Position numbers and translations under genes: made by a program | In this document: one piece after another, positions 33,771 through 42,672 of the stretch | Position numbering within the stretch: the stretch's first letter is position 1 | Layout: every line of letters starts with the position of its first letter | The notes under the pieces: generated by a model | What the model was told of the DNA's origin: nothing | The model's input: the letters and a program-made list of their open reading frames with translations, nothing else | Databases searched by the model: none | Assembly: GCF_000147815.2 (NCBI RefSeq) | Contig: NC_015957.1 | Location: forward strand, 8,370,001-8,434,000 | Reading direction: 5' to 3' | From: Streptomyces violaceusniger Tu 4113 | Lineage (GTDB): Bacteria > Actinomycetota > Actinomycetes > Streptomycetales > Streptomycetaceae | DNA length: 64,000 nt

Positions 33771-34748
33771 GTGTTCGGCAATTACCTGATCGGTCTGCGC
33801 GAAGGGCTGGAAGCCAGCCTGGTGGTGTGCATCCTGATCGCCTATCTGGTCAAGACCGAGCGCCGGGACGCGCTGCGCCCGGTGTGGCTCGGGGTCGCCG
33901 TCGCGGTGCTGCTGAGCATGTCCTTCGGCGCGGCACTGGAGTTCGGCTCGCAGGAGCTGACCTTCGAGGCGAAGGAGGCGCTGGGCGGCTCGCTGTCGGT
34001 CCTGTCGGTGGGCCTGGTGACCTGGATGGTGTTCTGGATGCGGCGCACCGCCCGCCATCTGAAGTCCGAGCTGCACAGCAAGCTGGACGCGGCGCTCGCG
34101 ATGGGCACCGGGGCGCTGGTGGCCACGGCCTTCTTCGCGGTGGGCCGGGAGGGCCTGGAGACCGCGCTGTTCGTGTGGACGGCGGTGCGGGCGAGCAACG
34201 ACGGTACGGCGGATCCGCTGATCGGTGTGGTCCTGGGCCTGATCACCGCGGTGGCGCTGGGCTGGCTGTTCTACCGGGGCGCGCTCAGGATCAACCTGGC
34301 GAAGTTCTTCACCTGGACGGGCGCGATGCTGGTCGTGGTGGCCGCGGGGGTGCTCGCGTACGGCTTCCACGATCTGCAGGAGGCCGACTGGCTGCCCGGG
34401 CTGCACTCGCTGGCCTTCGACATCAGCTCCACCATCGCGCCGGACTCCTGGTACGGCACGCTGCTCAAGGGCGTCTTCAACTTCCAGCCGGACCCGACCT
34501 GGCTTCAGGTGTCGATGTGGGCGCTCTATCTGGTCCCCACGCTCGCGCTGTTCCTGCGTCCCGGTAGGGTGTCGCCGTCCACAGCAGCCCCCAGGAATCG
34601 GGAGCAGGAGCCCCATGACACGCAGGCCGCCCCGTCGGCAGATGACAGTCCCGACCGCAGCGGCGGTACTGACGCTGGGGATGACGCTGACGGGGTGCAT
34701 GACGGTCCACGGCGAGCGGGAGAACATTCCGTCGGTGGACAAGGCTGA
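33771..34748 (+). CDS. efeU: EfeU/FTR1-family iron permease with an overlapping C-terminal extension
   Basis: A 325-residue membrane protein with seven helices and the two iron-binding REGLE motifs, GLREGLEASLVVCIL near residue 8-22 and GREGLETALFVW near 123-134. It transports oxidised iron delivered by EfeO/EfeB. The start is a GTG at 33771 with GGAAGG upstream. The family normally ends soon after the last helix (WALYLVPTLALFLRP). Here the frame continues about 60 more polar residues, overlapping the next gene by 134 bp in another frame, as if the original stop codon was lost. Function is probably unaffected, but the tail is odd. Confidence 0.93.
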   Translation: MFGNYLIGLREGLEASLVVCILIAYLVKTERRDALRPVWLGVAVAVLLSMSFGAALEFGSQELTFEAKEALGGSLSVLSVGLVTWMVFWMRRTARHLKSELHSKLDAALAMGTGALVATAFFAVGREGLETALFVWTAVRASNDGTADPLIGVVLGLITAVALGWLFYRGALRINLAKFFTWTGAMLVVVAAGVLAYGFHDLQEADWLPGLHSLAFDISSTIAPDSWYGTLLKGVFNFQPDPTWLQVSMWALYLVPTLALFLRPGRVSPSTAAPRNREQEPHDTQAAPSADDSPDRSGGTDAGDDADGVHDGPRRAGEHSVGGQG

Positions 34749-35604
34749 GGCACCCAAGGCGCTCGAGCAGTTCACCGACGCGTACAACAAGGCGTACCGG
34801 GAGCTGGATCCGGCGGTGGCGAGCCAGGTGGAGGCGGGCCCGCTGGAGGCCATCACCACCGCCGACCTCAAGGCCCAGCACGCGAGCTCCCCGAACGGCA
34901 ACCCCAAGTACCCGGCGCTGGAGCTGTCCGACGTCACCTACCGCATCCCCAAGCAGGTGGGCTGGCCGAAGTTCTTCGTCGCGGACACCGACAGCAACCG
35001 CGACGACAACCGCTGGCTGTTCGTCTTCACCCGCGGCGGTGCGGACGAGCCGTGGAAGGCCGCGTATCTGTCGATCCTCAGCCAGGACGAGGTGCCGGAC
35101 TTCGCGACCGACAAGGACGGCTGGGCCAAGCCGGTCCCGACGGAGGGGCCGACCCCGAAGCTGGCGACCCGGCCGGACAAGCTGAGCGCGGAGTACACCG
35201 ACTACCTGATGACGGGCGAGGGCTCGGTCTTCGCCGACGGCCAGTCGACCTCGGGGCTGCGGGACACCCGGAGGAAGTTCCTGCGCACCCCGAAGTTCTG
35301 GACGGAGTACATCGACAGCCCGGCGCAGGGCGCGCAGGACGCCCCGGTGGGGCTGCGCACCTCGGACGGCGGGGCCATCGTGTTCTTCTCCTCGCACCAC
35401 CGGCAGAAGCAGACGATGGCGAAGGGCTTCCGGCCCAACCCGGATCCGCAGATCAAGGCGCTGATGACGGGCGAGGCGAAGAAGGCGGTGACGCTGACGA
35501 GGGTCTCGGAGTCGGCGGTGCGGGTCCCCGCCAAGGATGCGGCGGACCCGAAGGTGGTCTTCCTCAACCGCCTGGAAGGCGTAACCGCGGCAAAGGGCGA
35601 GTAG
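34615..35604 (+). CDS. Secreted lipoprotein, unknown function, last gene of the efe operon
   Basis: A 329-residue lipoprotein: signal MTRRPPRRQMTVPTAAAVLT, lipobox LTGC near residue 28, then a soluble domain with FTDAYNKAYRELDPAVASQV, repeated aromatic strands and DNRWLFVFTRGG. A similar layout is seen in Streptomyces conserved hypothetical lipoproteins; no catalytic motif is recognised. Its ATG has GGAG upstream and lies inside the efeU 3' end (134-bp overlap, different frame), so it must be co-expressed with the iron operon. A role at the cell surface in iron uptake is inference only. Confidence 0.8.
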   Translation: MTRRPPRRQMTVPTAAAVLTLGMTLTGCMTVHGERENIPSVDKAEAPKALEQFTDAYNKAYRELDPAVASQVEAGPLEAITTADLKAQHASSPNGNPKYPALELSDVTYRIPKQVGWPKFFVADTDSNRDDNRWLFVFTRGGADEPWKAAYLSILSQDEVPDFATDKDGWAKPVPTEGPTPKLATRPDKLSAEYTDYLMTGEGSVFADGQSTSGLRDTRRKFLRTPKFWTEYIDSPAQGAQDAPVGLRTSDGGAIVFFSSHHRQKQTMAKGFRPNPDPQIKALMTGEAKKAVTLTRVSESAVRVPAKDAADPKVVFLNRLEGVTAAKGE

Positions 35605-35609
35605 GCATA

Positions 35610-35677
35610 GTTGTGGGCACTCGTCCCTCCCCCGGGCTACCGCTGGGAAGGTGCCCGGCGGGACGGGTGGGCACAAC
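35610..35677. terminator. Imperfect 68-bp hairpin between convergent genes
   Basis: GTTGTG at the left pairs with CACAAC at the right, with further imperfect GC-rich pairing (CCCGGGC/GCCCGG) inside. It lies between two convergent stop codons and is probably a bidirectional terminator. Confidence 0.55.
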
Positions 35678-35716
35678 CAGGCCACCGGCCCGCACCCGAC
35701 AACGAAGCCGCAAGGG

Positions 35717-36454
35717 CTACCGCCCTATGGGCCAAGCAGCCGATTCGTGCTCCTGATCCTCGCCCACGAACTGCGCACAAGCATCGGTGAGCGTCTCCAG
35801 CAGCGTCAGCGGATCCGGCAGCGGCCGCTCCGGCCCGAGCAGCCACCCCACATGGCCATCCCCCGGCAACTTCGCGGGCGGCATCAGCGCATAGCTGCCC
35901 CGGCAATGCCACCGCAGCCCCGGATGCTCGTCCATCGTCTCCGGGTGGCAGTCCAGCTCACAGGGCCACCACTCGTCCTCGTCATCCGGCGTGCCCCGGG
36001 TGGCGGTGAAGAACAGCATCCGCCCCTGCTGGAGATCGCCGCTGCTCGTGGCCACGGGCCCGACCTCGACCTCGGCCGCGCCCAGCCGCTCCAAGGCCAG
36101 CCGCCCGGCGTCCACGGGTACGTCGAGCACGTCGTGGACCATGCCGGTGGCGGTGATGAAGTTGGCCTGCGGATCGGCGCGCAGCCACTGCGCGACCTTG
36201 TCCGGGTCGGTGGTCGCCTGGGTCTGCCAGGCGAACGAGACGGGGTGGCGGCCCGGAGTGGGACACCCGATGCGGTCACAGGAACAGCCGTAGCCGGAGG
36301 GATGGGCGGCCGGCGCGAGCGGGAATCCCGCCGCCGCGGCGGCCATGAGCAGGTCCTCGCGAACGCCGCCGGCGCCCGCTCCCGTGTCGTGGTCGCCGCC
36401 CGCTCCGCTCCTCGGCCGACGCAGCCACTGGGAGAACCTGCCCTTGCGTTCCAT
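35717..36454 (-). CDS. Bifunctional primase/polymerase (prim-pol) domain protein
   Basis: A 245-residue protein. After a basic leader it has the actinobacterial Prim-Pol N-terminal signature: GFPLAPAAHPSGYGCSCDRI, the Cys-rich element CSCDRIGCPTPGRHP, then WLRADPQANFITATG and a long C-terminal part ending with CELDCHPETMDEHPGLRWHC. Genes of this type are common chromosomal singletons in Streptomyces. The family is related to plasmid primase/polymerases, but the stand-alone function in the chromosome is not established. The acidic catalytic pair expected near VLDVPVD is present in reduced form. Convergent with the efe operon. Confidence 0.8.
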   Translation of the reverse strand: MERKGRFSQWLRRPRSGAGGDHDTGAGAGGVREDLLMAAAAAGFPLAPAAHPSGYGCSCDRIGCPTPGRHPVSFAWQTQATTDPDKVAQWLRADPQANFITATGMVHDVLDVPVDAGRLALERLGAAEVEVGPVATSSGDLQQGRMLFFTATRGTPDDEDEWWPCELDCHPETMDEHPGLRWHCRGSYALMPPAKLPGDGHVGWLLGPERPLPDPLTLLETLTDACAQFVGEDQEHESAAWPIGR

Positions 36455-36623
36455 CTACCGCCTCGCTTCACCGCCGGTACCGGCGGTGCGGCCGGTACCC
36501 GATCAATGCTGCCACCATCCTGCTCCGGAAGTGGCCGGTGTCCGCATCCGGGGTGGGTGAGACCACCTCGACCGGGTGTCGATATCAGGGCATACGCGTC
36601 ATCGCGCCCCTAGCGTTCCTTCT

Positions 36624-37526
36624 ATGATCAGCAGGCATTTTCTGACCGCCGTCGTGGTGCTCGGCCTCTCCATACCGGCGGCCGTCGCGGCCCACCCCAT
36701 CGCTCGTCCGTCCGTACGACGTCTCATCCCCCCGGCCGGCGAACCGGCGCGGCTCCAGCCCGCGCTCACGGCGCCGTCGGCCGGCAAGCCCGCCGTCGTC
36801 TACACCGCGCACCGCGGCGGCGCCCTGGAAGTGCCCGAGAACAGCATGTCCGGGCTGGCCAGCGCCTTCAGCCGGCATGACGCCCAGGTCCTCGACTTCG
36901 ACACCCGCATGCTGCGCGACGGCACGCTCGTGGTGATGCACGACGCGACGCTGGACCGCACCACCGACCGGACCGGGCCCGTACGGGCTCTGACCGCCGC
37001 GCAGTGGCGGGGCGTCCGGCTGCGCCCCGACCCCTCCCTGCGCGGCACCTGGCGGCCCGAGCGGCCGCCCACCGTCGCCGAGGCGCTGGACCGGTTCGGC
37101 GGCCGGATCACCTTGATGGTGGAGGCCAAGGACCCCGAGAGCCTGCCGCGGCTGGCGCGGATGATCCGCGACCGGGGTCTGACCCACTCCGTCTACGTCA
37201 ACAGCAACCGCCCCGAGGTGGCCCGCGAGGCGCACCGTAAGGGGCTGACGACCCAGCTATGGCGGTCCGCCCGGCAGATGCGCACCGACACCCCGCGCGA
37301 CTGGCGCGGGGTCGTCGACCTGCTGGACGTCGACTACCGGGCGCGCGATAAGGATGTGCGGCGGGCCGTCGCCTCCGGGATACCGCGGGTCTGGGCGCAC
37401 ACCGTGGACACCCCGGCGCAGCGGGACCGGATGCTGCGGCTGGGGTGCGACGGCATCATCACGGACGCACCGGCCCTGCTGGTCTCCACGCCCGTACGAA
37501 CGCCGCGGGCGCCCAGCGGAAGGTGA
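36624..37526 (+). CDS. Secreted glycerophosphodiester phosphodiesterase
   Basis: A 300-residue exported GDPD. Signal peptide MISRHFLTAVVVLGLSIPAA, then the catalytic block TAHRGGALEVPENSMSGL near residues 55-73, metal-site region VLDFDTRMLRDGTLVVMHD near 92-110 and the closing GCDGIITDAPALL. Most family members have Glu-x-Asp at the metal site; here it reads DFD, a conservative change. It hydrolyses glycerophosphodiesters to glycerol 3-phosphate, useful for phosphate scavenging outside the cell. The ATG at 36624 is chosen because it directly starts the signal peptide. Confidence 0.9.
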   Translation: MISRHFLTAVVVLGLSIPAAVAAHPIARPSVRRLIPPAGEPARLQPALTAPSAGKPAVVYTAHRGGALEVPENSMSGLASAFSRHDAQVLDFDTRMLRDGTLVVMHDATLDRTTDRTGPVRALTAAQWRGVRLRPDPSLRGTWRPERPPTVAEALDRFGGRITLMVEAKDPESLPRLARMIRDRGLTHSVYVNSNRPEVAREAHRKGLTTQLWRSARQMRTDTPRDWRGVVDLLDVDYRARDKDVRRAVASGIPRVWAHTVDTPAQRDRMLRLGCDGIITDAPALLVSTPVRTPRAPSGR

Positions 37527-37841
37527 GCGACAGCCGACGGCGGTGGGTGAACGGGGCCGACCAGCGGCCCGGCCCGGGCGACAAGGGTGGCCCCGGGGAC
37601 AGCGGACCGCGCGAGAGGTACCCGGCTCAGGCGGCGAGGAGCCCCCTCCTGGGCAACGGACCCCGCGAGAGGCCCCCGGCCCTGGGCGGCGGGCGTGGCC
37701 CCCGGCCCTGGGCGGCGGGCGTGGCCCCCGGCCCTGGGCGGCGGGCGTGGCCCGGCCCTGGGCGGCGGGCGTGGCCCGGCCCTTGCCCGCCCCCCGCCCG
37801 AGCGGCGGGGGTGGCCCCTTCCCGCCGGTAGAATCCGCCGA
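37527..37841. repeat. 315-bp gap with a 24-27-bp minisatellite
   Basis: At about 37676-37790 the unit GGCCCTGGGCGGCGGGCGTG (followed by GCCC or GCCCCC) is repeated four to five times, with decreasing spacer length. The remainder is GC-rich sequence with related fragments (GGACCGCGCGAGAGG, GGACCCCGCGAGAGG). No gene is seen. Confidence 0.85.
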
Positions 37842-38864
37842 ATGCACGCCCCCGACGCCGCCCTTACCGACGAGACCCCGCAGACCGCGCTCGCCGGCCT
37901 GCTCGACGGTCTGCCGCCCCGCCAGGCGGCCCAGGCGGTCGATCGGCTGATCGGCCACTACCGGGGGCGCACCCCGACCGACGCGCCGGTGCTGCGCGAC
38001 CGCTCCGACGTCGCCGCCTACGCCGCGTACCGGATGCCCGCGACCTTCGAGGCCGCGCGCGCCGCCCTCGCCGCCTTCCGCGCCCGCACGCCCGCCTGGG
38101 CCCCGGCCACGCATATCGACATCGGCGGCGGTACGGGCGCGGCGAGCTGGGCGGTGGCCGCCACCTGGCCGCGCGACGGGCACACCACCACCGTCCTGGA
38201 CTGGGCCGAGCCCGCGCTGGCCCTCGGCCGCGAGCTGGCCGGGCAGGCGCCCTCCGAGGCGCTGCGCACCGCCCGCTGGCAGCGCCGGGCCATCGGCGAC
38301 GGGCTCGCACTGCCGGACGGGACCGACCTGGTCACCGTCAGTTATGTGCTGGGCGAGCTGACCGAGGCCGACCGGAAGGCCGTGGTGGCCGAGGCGGCAC
38401 GCGCGGCCCAGGCCGTGGTGCTGATCGAACCGGGCACCCCGGACGGCTATCTGCGGATCCGCGAGGCGCGGGACCGGCTGCTGGCGGCCGGGCTGCGCAT
38501 CGTCGCCCCCTGCCCGCACGGCGCGGCCTGCCCGATCGAGCCCGGCACCGACTGGTGCCACTTCGCCACCCGAGTCCGCCGCTCCTCCCTCCACCGGCAG
38601 GTCAAGGGCGGCTCGCTGCCCTACGAGGACGAGAAGTTCAGCTATGTCGCGGCCGTACGGTTCGACGCCGCGCCCGCCGGGGCACGGGTGGTGCGCCGCC
38701 CGCAGATCCGCAAGGGCCAGGTGCTGCTGGACCTGTGCGCCCCGGAGGCGGGGCTGGGCCGCACCACGGTGACCAAGCGTCAGGGGCCGCTGTACCGGGC
38801 CGCCCGCGATGTGTCCTGGGGCGACGTCTGGCCGCCGGAGGAATCCAGCCCCTCCGGCCGGTAA
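37842..38864 (+). CDS. Rsm22-family small-ribosomal-subunit methyltransferase-like protein
   Basis: A 340-residue SAM-dependent methyltransferase-fold protein. The SAM motif is HIDIGGGTGAASWAVAATWP near residues 87-106, followed by VLDWAEPALALG and VTVSYVLGELTEADR. The four Cys residues of the Rsm22 iron-sulfur/zinc site appear in part as APCPHGAACPIEPGTDWCHF near 225-244. The end has RPQIRKGQVLLDLCAPE, typical of the family. Homologues are linked to assembly or methylation of the small ribosomal subunit; the bacterial role is not well defined. The last codons run into a dispersed repeat (SSPSGR). Confidence 0.85.
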   Translation: MHAPDAALTDETPQTALAGLLDGLPPRQAAQAVDRLIGHYRGRTPTDAPVLRDRSDVAAYAAYRMPATFEAARAALAAFRARTPAWAPATHIDIGGGTGAASWAVAATWPRDGHTTTVLDWAEPALALGRELAGQAPSEALRTARWQRRAIGDGLALPDGTDLVTVSYVLGELTEADRKAVVAEAARAAQAVVLIEPGTPDGYLRIREARDRLLAAGLRIVAPCPHGAACPIEPGTDWCHFATRVRRSSLHRQVKGGSLPYEDEKFSYVAAVRFDAAPAGARVVRRPQIRKGQVLLDLCAPEAGLGRTTVTKRQGPLYRAARDVSWGDVWPPEESSPSGR

Positions 38865-39004
38865 CGCAATCAAGCCCCTCCGGCGTTTGAGGAGCGGGGT
38901 CCGGGGCGGAGCCCCGGCGGGGGTCGAGGGGGCGGAGCCCCGCCCCACGCGGCGGAGCCGCAAATCGATGCTGCGGGAAGGGGCGGGGAGGGGACAGATC
39001 CGCC
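38850..39004. repeat. Dispersed GC-rich intergenic element, second copy
   Basis: AAGCCCCTCCGGCGTTTGAG followed by GAGCGGGGTCCGGGGCGGAGCC closely matches the reverse complement of 8703-8765; its other end, GGGAAGGGGCGGGGAGGGGA, matches the arms at 8643-8694/9061-9112. GGGGCGGAGCCCCG forms a stem-loop-forming core. It lies between the convergent rsm22-like and serine hydrolase genes; the rest of the gap (39005-39092) is CCCAG-rich without features. Confidence 0.85.
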
Positions 39005-39092
39005 GGACACCCCGTAAGACGCCGCACGGCCCGGGAAGACCAGGAACCCGTGAACCCCAGGAGCCCGTGAACCCCAGCGACCCCGGGCCCTC

Positions 39093-40196
39093 TCACCCCA
39101 CCGCCCGCGCCAGCGCCGTCCCCGCCGCCGCCCGGGGCCCACTGTCCCCAGAGCGGCGCCGCGGATGCACGGTCGTGGCGAGCAGCACCAGATAGACCCC
39201 GCGGGCCCGGTCCACGACCAGGCTCGTCCCGGTGAACCCGGTGTGCCCCGCGGCGCCGCCCCCCGCCAACTCGCCCATGAACCACGGCTGGTCGACCTCG
39301 AAGCCCAGCCCCGGCGCGGTCAGCATCAGCTCGGTGGACTCCGGCGACAGCATGCGCCCGCCACCGGCCAGCAGCGCCCGGCACAGCACCGCCAGGTCCC
39401 CGGCGGTCGAGAAGATCCCGGCATGGCCCGCGACCCCGCCCAGCGCCCACGCGTTCTCGTCGTGCACGACGCCTCGCAGCATCCCCCGGTCCACCTTGCC
39501 CCAGGGCCGTCGCTGGTCCTCGGTGGCCGCGATCCGGGGCAGCCAGGAGGCGGGAGGGTTGAAGCGGGTGTCGGCCATGCCCAGCGGGCCGGTGACCGTC
39601 TCCTGGACGAGCCGGTCCAGCCCACGCCCCGCGGTCCGCTCCAGCACCCGCTGCAGCAGCAGGAAGTTGAGGTCGGAGTAGCGGCGGGCGGTGCCGGGCG
39701 GGGTGACCGGCGGCTCGGCCGCGAGCCGGGCCAGCCGCCGCTCCACCCCGTCCTCCTCGTACAGCGGGAGTTCCGGAATCAGCCCCGAGGTGTGGGTGAG
39801 CAGGTGCCGCACCGTGATGCCGTGCTCTGCGGCGGCCGTGCACTCCGGGGCGTACGCGGCGACCCGCCCGTCCAGCGTGATCAGCCCGCGCTCCACGGCC
39901 CGCAGCGCCACGATCGTGGTGCACAGCTTGGTGAGCGAGGCGAGGTCGAAGAGGGTGTCGCGGCGCACCGGCGCCCACCGCTCGCGCGGCAGCTCCACGC
40001 CCCGGTCGGCCCGCTCGTCGTACGCCGTGTAGCGCACCGCCCAGCCGAAGGACTCCTCGGCCAGCGGGCCCGATGTGGTCCCGGCGGCCAGTGCCACCCC
40101 CGAACACCAAGGGCGCTCCCCTTCGGGAAGCGCCCTGACGATCTCCAGCAGCCGGGTCAGACCACGGTCACGCTCTGCTTTGTACGTCGCTGCCAC
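39093..40196 (-). CDS. Serine hydrolase (beta-lactamase/AmpC-like, class C fold)
   Basis: A 367-residue beta-lactamase-family hydrolase. The nucleophile motif SLTK (SxxK) is in TLFDLASLTKLCTTIVALRA near residue 88, the second motif YSDLN (YxN-like) in RRYSDLNFLLLQR near 187, and the third HTG in GAAGHTGFTGTSLVV near 332. It has no signal peptide, so it should act in the cytoplasm, as do esterase-like members of the family. The start is a GTG at 40196, giving VAATYKAERDRGLTRLLEIV, which overlaps the end of the upstream MFS gene by 40 bp; the start could be slightly downstream. Substrate unknown. Confidence 0.85.
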   Translation of the reverse strand: MAATYKAERDRGLTRLLEIVRALPEGERPWCSGVALAAGTTSGPLAEESFGWAVRYTAYDERADRGVELPRERWAPVRRDTLFDLASLTKLCTTIVALRAVERGLITLDGRVAAYAPECTAAAEHGITVRHLLTHTSGLIPELPLYEEDGVERRLARLAAEPPVTPPGTARRYSDLNFLLLQRVLERTAGRGLDRLVQETVTGPLGMADTRFNPPASWLPRIAATEDQRRPWGKVDRGMLRGVVHDENAWALGGVAGHAGIFSTAGDLAVLCRALLAGGGRMLSPESTELMLTAPGLGFEVDQPWFMGELAGGGAAGHTGFTGTSLVVDRARGVYLVLLATTVHPRRRSGDSGPRAAAGTALARAVG

Positions 40197-41488
40197 GGAC
40201 GGCAGAGTCCCATGAAGCAGGCAATGGCCGCGAGCGCGCAGACGAGTTGGACGACGGCCATCGGCACCGCCGTGGTCTCCCCCGCGATCCCCACCAGCGG
40301 GGAGGCGACGGCGCCCAGCAGGAAGGTGGAGGTGCCGAGCAGCGCGGAGGCGGAACCGGCGGCGTGCGGGGTGCGGTTCAGGGCCTGGGCGTTGGTGTTC
40401 GGCATGGCCAGGCCCATCGCGGACATCAGCACGAACAGGCTCCCCGCCACCGGGACGAGACCGGCCTTCCCGAAGACCCCGGAGGCCAGCACGAGCAGCA
40501 CGGCCGCCGCGACGGTGATCACGACCAGCCCGACCAGCAGCACCTTGTCCATGCTGACCCGGCCGACCAGCACCCGGCCGTTGAGCTGGCCGGTGGCGAT
40601 CAGGCCGATCGAGTTCAGCCCGAAGAGCAGGCTGAAGGTCTGCGGTGAGGCGCCGTAGATCTCCTGGACGATGAAGGACGACCCGGCGACATAGGCGAAG
40701 AGCGCCGCGAAGGCGAAGCTGCCCGCGAGCATGTAGCCGGTGAAGACGCGGTCGGCGAGCAGCCCGCGCATGGTGCGCAGGGTCTGGCCGAGCCCTCCGT
40801 CCTGGCGCCGCTCGGGCGGCAGCGTCTCCCCCAGCCACCGCCAGACCACCAGGGTGAGCAGGGTGCCGATCACGGTGAGCACCGCGAAGACGCCGCGCCA
40901 GTCGGTGAAGCGCAGGAGCTGGCCGCCGATGAGCGGGGCCACGATGGGCGCCACCCCCGATATCAGCATCAGGGTGGAGAAGAAGCGGGCCATCGCGATG
41001 CCGTCGTAGAGGTCCCGGACCACGGCGCGGGCGATCACGATGCCGGCGGCGCCCGCGAGGCCCTGGAGCAGCCGGAAGCCGATGAGCAGCCCGGCGGTGG
41101 GGGCGAAGGCGCAGATGGCGGTGGCGATGACGTAGATCACCATGCCGATGAGCAGCGGACGGCGGCGCCCCCACCGGTCGCTCATCGGGCCGACGGCGAG
41201 CTGGCCGAGCGCCATGCCCAGCAGACAGGCGGTGAGGGTGAGCTGGGCGGTGGCGGCCGAGCTGTGGAACCCGTCGGTGACCTCCGGCAGGGCCGGGAGG
41301 TACATGTCCATGGACAGCGGCGGGAGTGCGGTGAGCCCGCCGAGGATCAGGGTGACGAGGAGGCTCGTACGGCGCTGCGCGGTGAGCCCGGGAAGGGCGG
41401 CAGCGGAGGTGCGGGAGGTGTCGGGGGACGAGGTTCCGGGCCGGTCGGCCCGGGTGGGAGCGGCGGCCGGTTGGCCGGGCTGCTGCAT
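40157..41488 (-). CDS. Bcr/CflA-family multidrug efflux transporter
   Basis: A 443-residue, 12-helix MFS protein with the Bcr/CflA hallmarks: GGLTALPPLSMDMYLPALPE in helix 1, GQLAVGPMSDRWGRRRPLL (motif A) between helices 2 and 3, and GFRLLQGLAGAAGIVIARAV followed by VRDLYDG. It exports drugs such as bicyclomycin or chloramphenicol in studied homologues. A 35-residue polar leader precedes helix 1. The gene overlaps the downstream serine hydrolase, so the two may form an operon. It is divergent from the Gfo/Idh/MocA gene. Confidence 0.9.
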   Translation of the reverse strand: MQQPGQPAAAPTRADRPGTSSPDTSRTSAAALPGLTAQRRTSLLVTLILGGLTALPPLSMDMYLPALPEVTDGFHSSAATAQLTLTACLLGMALGQLAVGPMSDRWGRRRPLLIGMVIYVIATAICAFAPTAGLLIGFRLLQGLAGAAGIVIARAVVRDLYDGIAMARFFSTLMLISGVAPIVAPLIGGQLLRFTDWRGVFAVLTVIGTLLTLVVWRWLGETLPPERRQDGGLGQTLRTMRGLLADRVFTGYMLAGSFAFAALFAYVAGSSFIVQEIYGASPQTFSLLFGLNSIGLIATGQLNGRVLVGRVSMDKVLLVGLVVITVAAAVLLVLASGVFGKAGLVPVAGSLFVLMSAMGLAMPNTNAQALNRTPHAAGSASALLGTSTFLLGAVASPLVGIAGETTAVPMAVVQLVCALAAIACFMGLCRPWQRRTKQSVTVV

Positions 41489-41579
41489 GCGTACCTTCCA
41501 TGAGTCGTTGATGCGTCTCTATGCTCTCAGCAATTCGAATGGGGTCGAACTCCTGTGGACAGGGGGGAACGGGGTCGGG

Positions 41580-42593
41580 ATGGCCGGGACAAGCGGGGCA
41601 AGGGCCGTGCGGTGGGGGATTCTGGCGACCGGTGCGATCGCCGCCTCGTTCACCACGGATCTGTTGGAGATGGCGGACGCGCAGGTCATCGCGGTCGGCT
41701 CGCGCCGGCCGGAGTCGGCCAAGCATTTCGCGGAGCGGTTCGGGATATCCCGCGCCTACGGCGGCTGGGCGGAGCTGGCCGCCGATGACGACATCGATGT
41801 GATCTATGTCGCCACCCCGCACTCGGCCCATCGGGAGGCGGCCGGACTGTGTCTGGAGGCGGGGCGGGCGGTGCTGTGCGAGAAGCCGTTCACGCTCAAT
41901 GTCCGGCAGGCCGAGGAGCTGGTGGACCTCGCCCGGGCCCGGGGCCGCTTCCTGATGGAGGCGATGTGGACGTACTGCGATCCGGTCGTCCGCCGAATGA
42001 CCGAGCTGGTCCACGACGGGGCGATCGGCGAGGTCCGGGCGGTCCACGCGGACTTCGGGCTGCCCGGCCCGATCGACCCGGACCACCGGCTGCGCGATCC
42101 GGCGCTGGGCGGCGGCGCCCTGCTGGACCTCGGCGTCTATCCGGTGTCCTTCGCGCAGTTGCTGCTCGGCGAGCCGGACGAGGTGCGGGCGGTGGGACAG
42201 CTCTCCCCCGAGGGCGTCGATGTGAACACGGGCCTGGCACTGGGCTGGGACAGCGGGGCGGTGGCGCTGCTCTCCTGCTCGATCACCGCGGATACGCCGA
42301 TGACGGCAGCGGTGACGGGCACGGCGGGGCGGATCGAGTTCCCGCGCGGCTTCTTCCACCCCGAGCGCTTCGTGCTGCACCGGCCCGGCCGGGATCCGCA
42401 GGAGATCACGGCGGTGGACGGGCTGCGCTCCTACCAGCGGGAGGCGGCGGAGGTGATGCGCTGCCTGCGCGCGGGCGAGACGGAGTCCCCGCTGGTGCCG
42501 CTGGACGGCACGCTGGCGGTGATGCGGACCCTGGACGCGGCGCGGGAGCGGCTCGGGGTGCGGTATCCCGGTGAGGACGAGGGCATGGGGTGA
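41580..42593 (+). CDS. Gfo/Idh/MocA-family NAD(P)-dependent oxidoreductase
   Basis: A 337-residue dehydrogenase. The Rossmann start is VRWGILATGAIAASFTTDLL, then VIAVGSRRPESAKHFAERFG, DVIYVATPHSAHREAAGLCL and the conserved AVLCEKPFTLNVRQAEELVD (EKP motif, catalytic Lys) near residues 95-114. The C-terminal domain has GGGALLDLGVYPVSFAQLLL with the His/Tyr-type active site. Relatives act on sugars or trans-dihydrodiols such as dimeric dihydrodiol dehydrogenase. The ATG at 41580 directly precedes the fold and is preceded by G-rich sequence resembling GGGGTCGGG. Substrate not predictable. Confidence 0.9.
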   Translation: MAGTSGARAVRWGILATGAIAASFTTDLLEMADAQVIAVGSRRPESAKHFAERFGISRAYGGWAELAADDDIDVIYVATPHSAHREAAGLCLEAGRAVLCEKPFTLNVRQAEELVDLARARGRFLMEAMWTYCDPVVRRMTELVHDGAIGEVRAVHADFGLPGPIDPDHRLRDPALGGGALLDLGVYPVSFAQLLLGEPDEVRAVGQLSPEGVDVNTGLALGWDSGAVALLSCSITADTPMTAAVTGTAGRIEFPRGFFHPERFVLHRPGRDPQEITAVDGLRSYQREAAEVMRCLRAGETESPLVPLDGTLAVMRTLDAARERLGVRYPGEDEGMG

Positions 42594-42672
42594 CGAGGTG
42601 TGAGAACGCGGTACGAGGGGCTGAACCGGGCGGACCCGGCGCCTGGGGTGCGCGCCGGGCCCCGCCCGTTCG

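Noticed and set aside
41489..42380. Extension of the serine hydrolase frame (minus strand) over the MFS and Gfo/Idh/MocA genes
   Set aside because: It is a shadow frame; both overlapped genes have clear families.
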